From Heyndrickxia coagulans DSM 1 = ATCC 7050 (lineage in GTDB: Bacteria > Bacillota > Bacilli > Bacillales > Bacillaceae_C), in the NCBI RefSeq assembly GCF_000290615.1, contig NZ_ALAS01000048.1:1-36562 (forward strand): a DNA stretch of 36,562 nucleotides. Direction: 5' to 3'. The translations under genes and the position numbers were made by a program. The notes under the pieces were generated by a model. It ran no database searches. It saw nothing but the letters and a program-made list of their open reading frames with translations, and was not told where the DNA came from. Positions 34,575-36,562 of this stretch are shown here, piece after piece (within the stretch, counting starts at the first letter, position 1; each line of letters starts with the position of its first letter).

Positions 34575-36022
34575 GGAAGAAGCAAAAGACCATGGAGGAG
34601 TTATTGGAAGAAGCATTGGTGCCGGAGGAAGAGCAGCCGTATGAAGTGCCGGGGAATTGGGTGTGGGTGAAATTAAAAACAATTAATAAGGATAAAAAGC
34701 GCAACATTGATCCAAAAAGCTTTAAAGACGAAACGTTTGAATTATATAGTGTACCTAGTTTTCCTGAAGGATCTCCTGAATTTATTAAAGGCGATGAAAT
34801 AGGGTCTAGTAAACAGCTGGTTAATAAAGATGAAATTTTGTTGTGTAAAATTAATCCTCGTATTAATAGGGTATGGAAAGTATTAAATAACCATGGGAAG
34901 TTTCGGCAGCTAGCTTCAACAGAATGGATTGTTATAAGCGAAAATAAAGCAATTTATTCTGAGTATTTACTATACCTGTTGAAGTCTCCTTATTTTCGAA
35001 AACTAATTACATCAAATGTATCAGGTGTAGGTGGTTCGCTTACAAGAGCAAGACCTAAAGAAGTTGAAACTTACCCTATTGCTGTACCGCCAATAAAAGA
35101 GCAAAAACGCATTGCAGACAAAGTAGAGCGTCTTTTAAGTAAAATCGATGAAGCAAAACGGTTGATTGAGGAAGCGAAGGAAACGTTTGAACTGCGTGGG
35201 GCGGCTATTTTGGATAAGGCGTTTCGTGGGGAGCTGACGAGGAAGTGGAGAGAGGAAAATAAAAACATTGAAGATGCCGAGTCATTATATGTCAAAATAA
35301 AGGAATCTCAAAGTATACGGAGAAAAGTATCAAAGGAAATTAATATTAAAGACTTAAGGTATAGCATTCCATCAACTTGGAAATGGGTAAGATTAGGAGA
35401 TGTCTTTACAATTACTTCTGGAGGCACTCCAAAAAGAACTATTCCAGAATATTACGAAGGAAATATACCATGGATTAAAACCGGTGAAATAAAATGGAAT
35501 GCTATTAATGAAAGTGAAGAGCAAATTACTCCTGAAGCAGTTGCAAATAGTTCTGCAAAGTTGCTTCCACCAAATACTGTTTTGGTTGCTATGTATGGCC
35601 AGGGATTGACAAGAGGTAGAGCTGCTATTTTAAGTGTGGAAGCGACTTGTAATCAAGCTGTTTGTGCGTTATTGCCTAATGATTATATAGCACCAGAATT
35701 CATATTTTATTATTTTATGGAAGGCTATCAAAGGTTTAGACAGGTGGCAAAGGGAGGTAATCAAGAAAATTTGAGTGTCTCGTTAATATCAGACTTTATT
35801 TTTCCATTGCCGCCATTAGAAGAACAGAGAGTAATAATCACCACTTTACAAAATATATTTAAAAAAGAAAGTAAAATAAAAGATTTAATCAAAATAAATA
35901 CAGACGAAATAAAACAATCCATCCTCTCCAAAGCCTTCCGCGGCGAGCTTGGAACGAATGACCCGACCGAAGAAAGTGCGATCGAGTTATTAAAAGAAGT
36001 GCTGCAGGAACAAGTGAAATAA
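34571..36022 (+). CDS. hsdS: Type I specificity subunit HsdS
   Basis: The 483-residue specificity subunit has two target-recognition domains. The first follows PGNWVWVKLKTINKDKKRNI, and the central helical spacer contains EQKRIADKVERLLSKIDEAK and ILDKAFRGELTRKWREE. The second follows IPSTWKWVRLGDVFTITSGG, and a C-terminal spacer has SILSKAFRGELGTNDPTEES. The repeated SKAFRGEL/DKAFRGEL marks the two spacers. GTG 34571 overlaps the hsdM stop and is preceded by GAGGTGG; ATG 34592 is an alternative. The recognition domains are visibly AT-richer than the spacers and hsdM, consistent with domain replacement by recombination. The target sequence is not deducible. A terminator follows. Confidence 0.94.
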   Translation: MRKKQKTMEELLEEALVPEEEQPYEVPGNWVWVKLKTINKDKKRNIDPKSFKDETFELYSVPSFPEGSPEFIKGDEIGSSKQLVNKDEILLCKINPRINRVWKVLNNHGKFRQLASTEWIVISENKAIYSEYLLYLLKSPYFRKLITSNVSGVGGSLTRARPKEVETYPIAVPPIKEQKRIADKVERLLSKIDEAKRLIEEAKETFELRGAAILDKAFRGELTRKWREENKNIEDAESLYVKIKESQSIRRKVSKEINIKDLRYSIPSTWKWVRLGDVFTITSGGTPKRTIPEYYEGNIPWIKTGEIKWNAINESEEQITPEAVANSSAKLLPPNTVLVAMYGQGLTRGRAAILSVEATCNQAVCALLPNDYIAPEFIFYYFMEGYQRFRQVAKGGNQENLSVSLISDFIFPLPPLEEQRVIITTLQNIFKKESKIKDLIKINTDEIKQSILSKAFRGELGTNDPTEESAIELLKEVLQEQVK

Positions 36023-36033
36023 GCGTAATCATG

Positions 36034-36066
36034 GCAGGGGCTGTTTGTTGAGTCCCCTGCATTTTT
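36034..36066 (+). terminator. Terminator of the second hsd operon
   Basis: GCAGGGG (36034-36040) and CCCCTGC (36054-36060) pair, followed by ATTTTTCT, 11 bases after the hsdS stop. Confidence 0.85.
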
Positions 36067-36118
36067 CTAACCTGCCTGGCTAGAGGTGATCTTTGAAGCC
36101 GGCTGTGTTTTACAAACG

Positions 36119-36562
36119 TCAAATCCCGAGCCGTTTCATCCGGTACTGGAGGCTTTGCCGGCTTAACCCGAGCTGTTCTGCTGCTTTTGATATATTCGAC
36201 CCGTTTGCCTCAAGTGCCTCTAAAATGCATTGTTTTTCATATTCAAGCAGCCGGTCTTTTAAAAGCGGTGATTTTTCCGCCGGCGAATTGAAGTGGCCGG
36301 ACTGCCGGTACTGCATGGGCAGATGGCGAAGCTCAATCATGTCTTCATCGAGCATGACATTCATCGCTGCCTCAATCATATGCTCCAGCTCGCGTATATT
36401 GCCAGGCCAGCGGTACGACCGGAAGAAAGTGAGCACTTCCGGTGTGATCCCCCTGACATTCATTTGAAAAAGGGGATTGTATTTTTGAATAAAATGGCCG
36501 GTGAGAAGGGGCAAATCTTCCAGCCGGTCCCGTAACGGCGGGGTAAAAAACGGCACGACACC
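36119..36562 (-). CDS. Sigma-54-dependent transcriptional activator (RocR-like), partial
   Basis: The last 147 codons of a bacterial enhancer-binding protein are present; the gene continues beyond the window. Seen are the end of the AAA+ domain (GVVPFFTPPLRDRLEDLPLL, and FRSYRWPGNIRELEHMIEAA with the conserved WPGN-REL) and the HLPM linker. A C-terminal Fis-type helix-turn-helix follows (NISKAAEQLGLSRQSLQYRM, KRLGI). Such proteins hydrolyse ATP to open sigma-54 promoters; RocR and similar Bacillus regulators control amino-acid catabolism. The sensor domain, and therefore the signal, is outside the window. It is convergent with the hsd operon. Confidence 0.92.
   Translation of the reverse strand, partial: GVVPFFTPPLRDRLEDLPLLTGHFIQKYNPLFQMNVRGITPEVLTFFRSYRWPGNIRELEHMIEAAMNVMLDEDMIELRHLPMQYRQSGHFNSPAEKSPLLKDRLLEYEKQCILEALEANGSNISKAAEQLGLSRQSLQYRMKRLGI

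Overview
The window reads as part of a Bacillaceae (Bacillota) chromosome. Strong AGGAGG-type Shine-Dalgarno sites, frequent TTG/GTG starts, short U-tailed terminators and families typical of the group (CadC/CadA, BsaA-type glutathione peroxidase, class I Fda aldolase, GlvA/MalA-type GH4, RocR-like sigma-54 activator) support this. The species cannot be fixed from the window. GC-richer core-like genes (roughly 5.1-8.9 kb, 21-29 kb) alternate with visibly AT-richer imported blocks (1-5 kb, 9-19.3 kb, parts of the last hsdS).

Layout. 1-3.2 kb: a 5'-truncated cadC, an intact Cd/Zn/Pb-type P-ATPase gene cadA, and a short tyrosine recombinase that is essentially only a catalytic domain. 3.3-6.0 kb: a scar zone in which a YqcI/YcgG-family gene runs directly into a decayed IS1380-type transposase. 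This is followed by a long inverted repeat and the C-terminal two thirds of a GH4 6-phospho-alpha-glucosidase gene. 6.4-8.9 kb: a stand-alone PTS EIIA(Glc)-type protein, glutathione peroxidase, a LysE-family exporter and a small lysine-rich protein.

9.0-21.0 kb: defence island 1. A decayed N-6 DNA methylase fragment precedes a complete type I restriction-modification operon in the order hsdM-hsdS-hsdR. An Mrr-type (type IV) endonuclease, a NUDIX hydrolase and a PLD-nuclease/SF2-helicase gene follow. The helicase gene is cut after about 314 codons by an IS1182/IS5-like element of about 1.67 kb. That element still has recognisable terminal inverted repeats, but its transposase is twice frameshifted.

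21.0-29.1 kb: aldose-1-epimerase-like protein, a membrane protein, class I fructose-bisphosphate aldolase, an ABC-2 exporter operon (ATPase, a 34-aa overlapping ORF, permease, TetR repressor) behind two palindromes, and an amino-acid permease with nested inverted repeats in its promoter region. 29.4-36.0 kb: defence island 2. A second complete type I system is ordered hsdR, small ORF, hsdM, hsdS; the small ORF lies behind a perfect 26-bp palindrome. The window ends in the 3' part of a sigma-54-dependent activator on the minus strand.

The two type I systems (one arranged like type IC, the other like type IB) and Mrr would together act on unmodified or foreign-modified DNA. The least explained elements are the palindrome-controlled 65-aa protein upstream of the second hsdM, the 34-aa ORF coupled at both ends inside the ABC operon, and the long C-terminal extension of the first HsdM.
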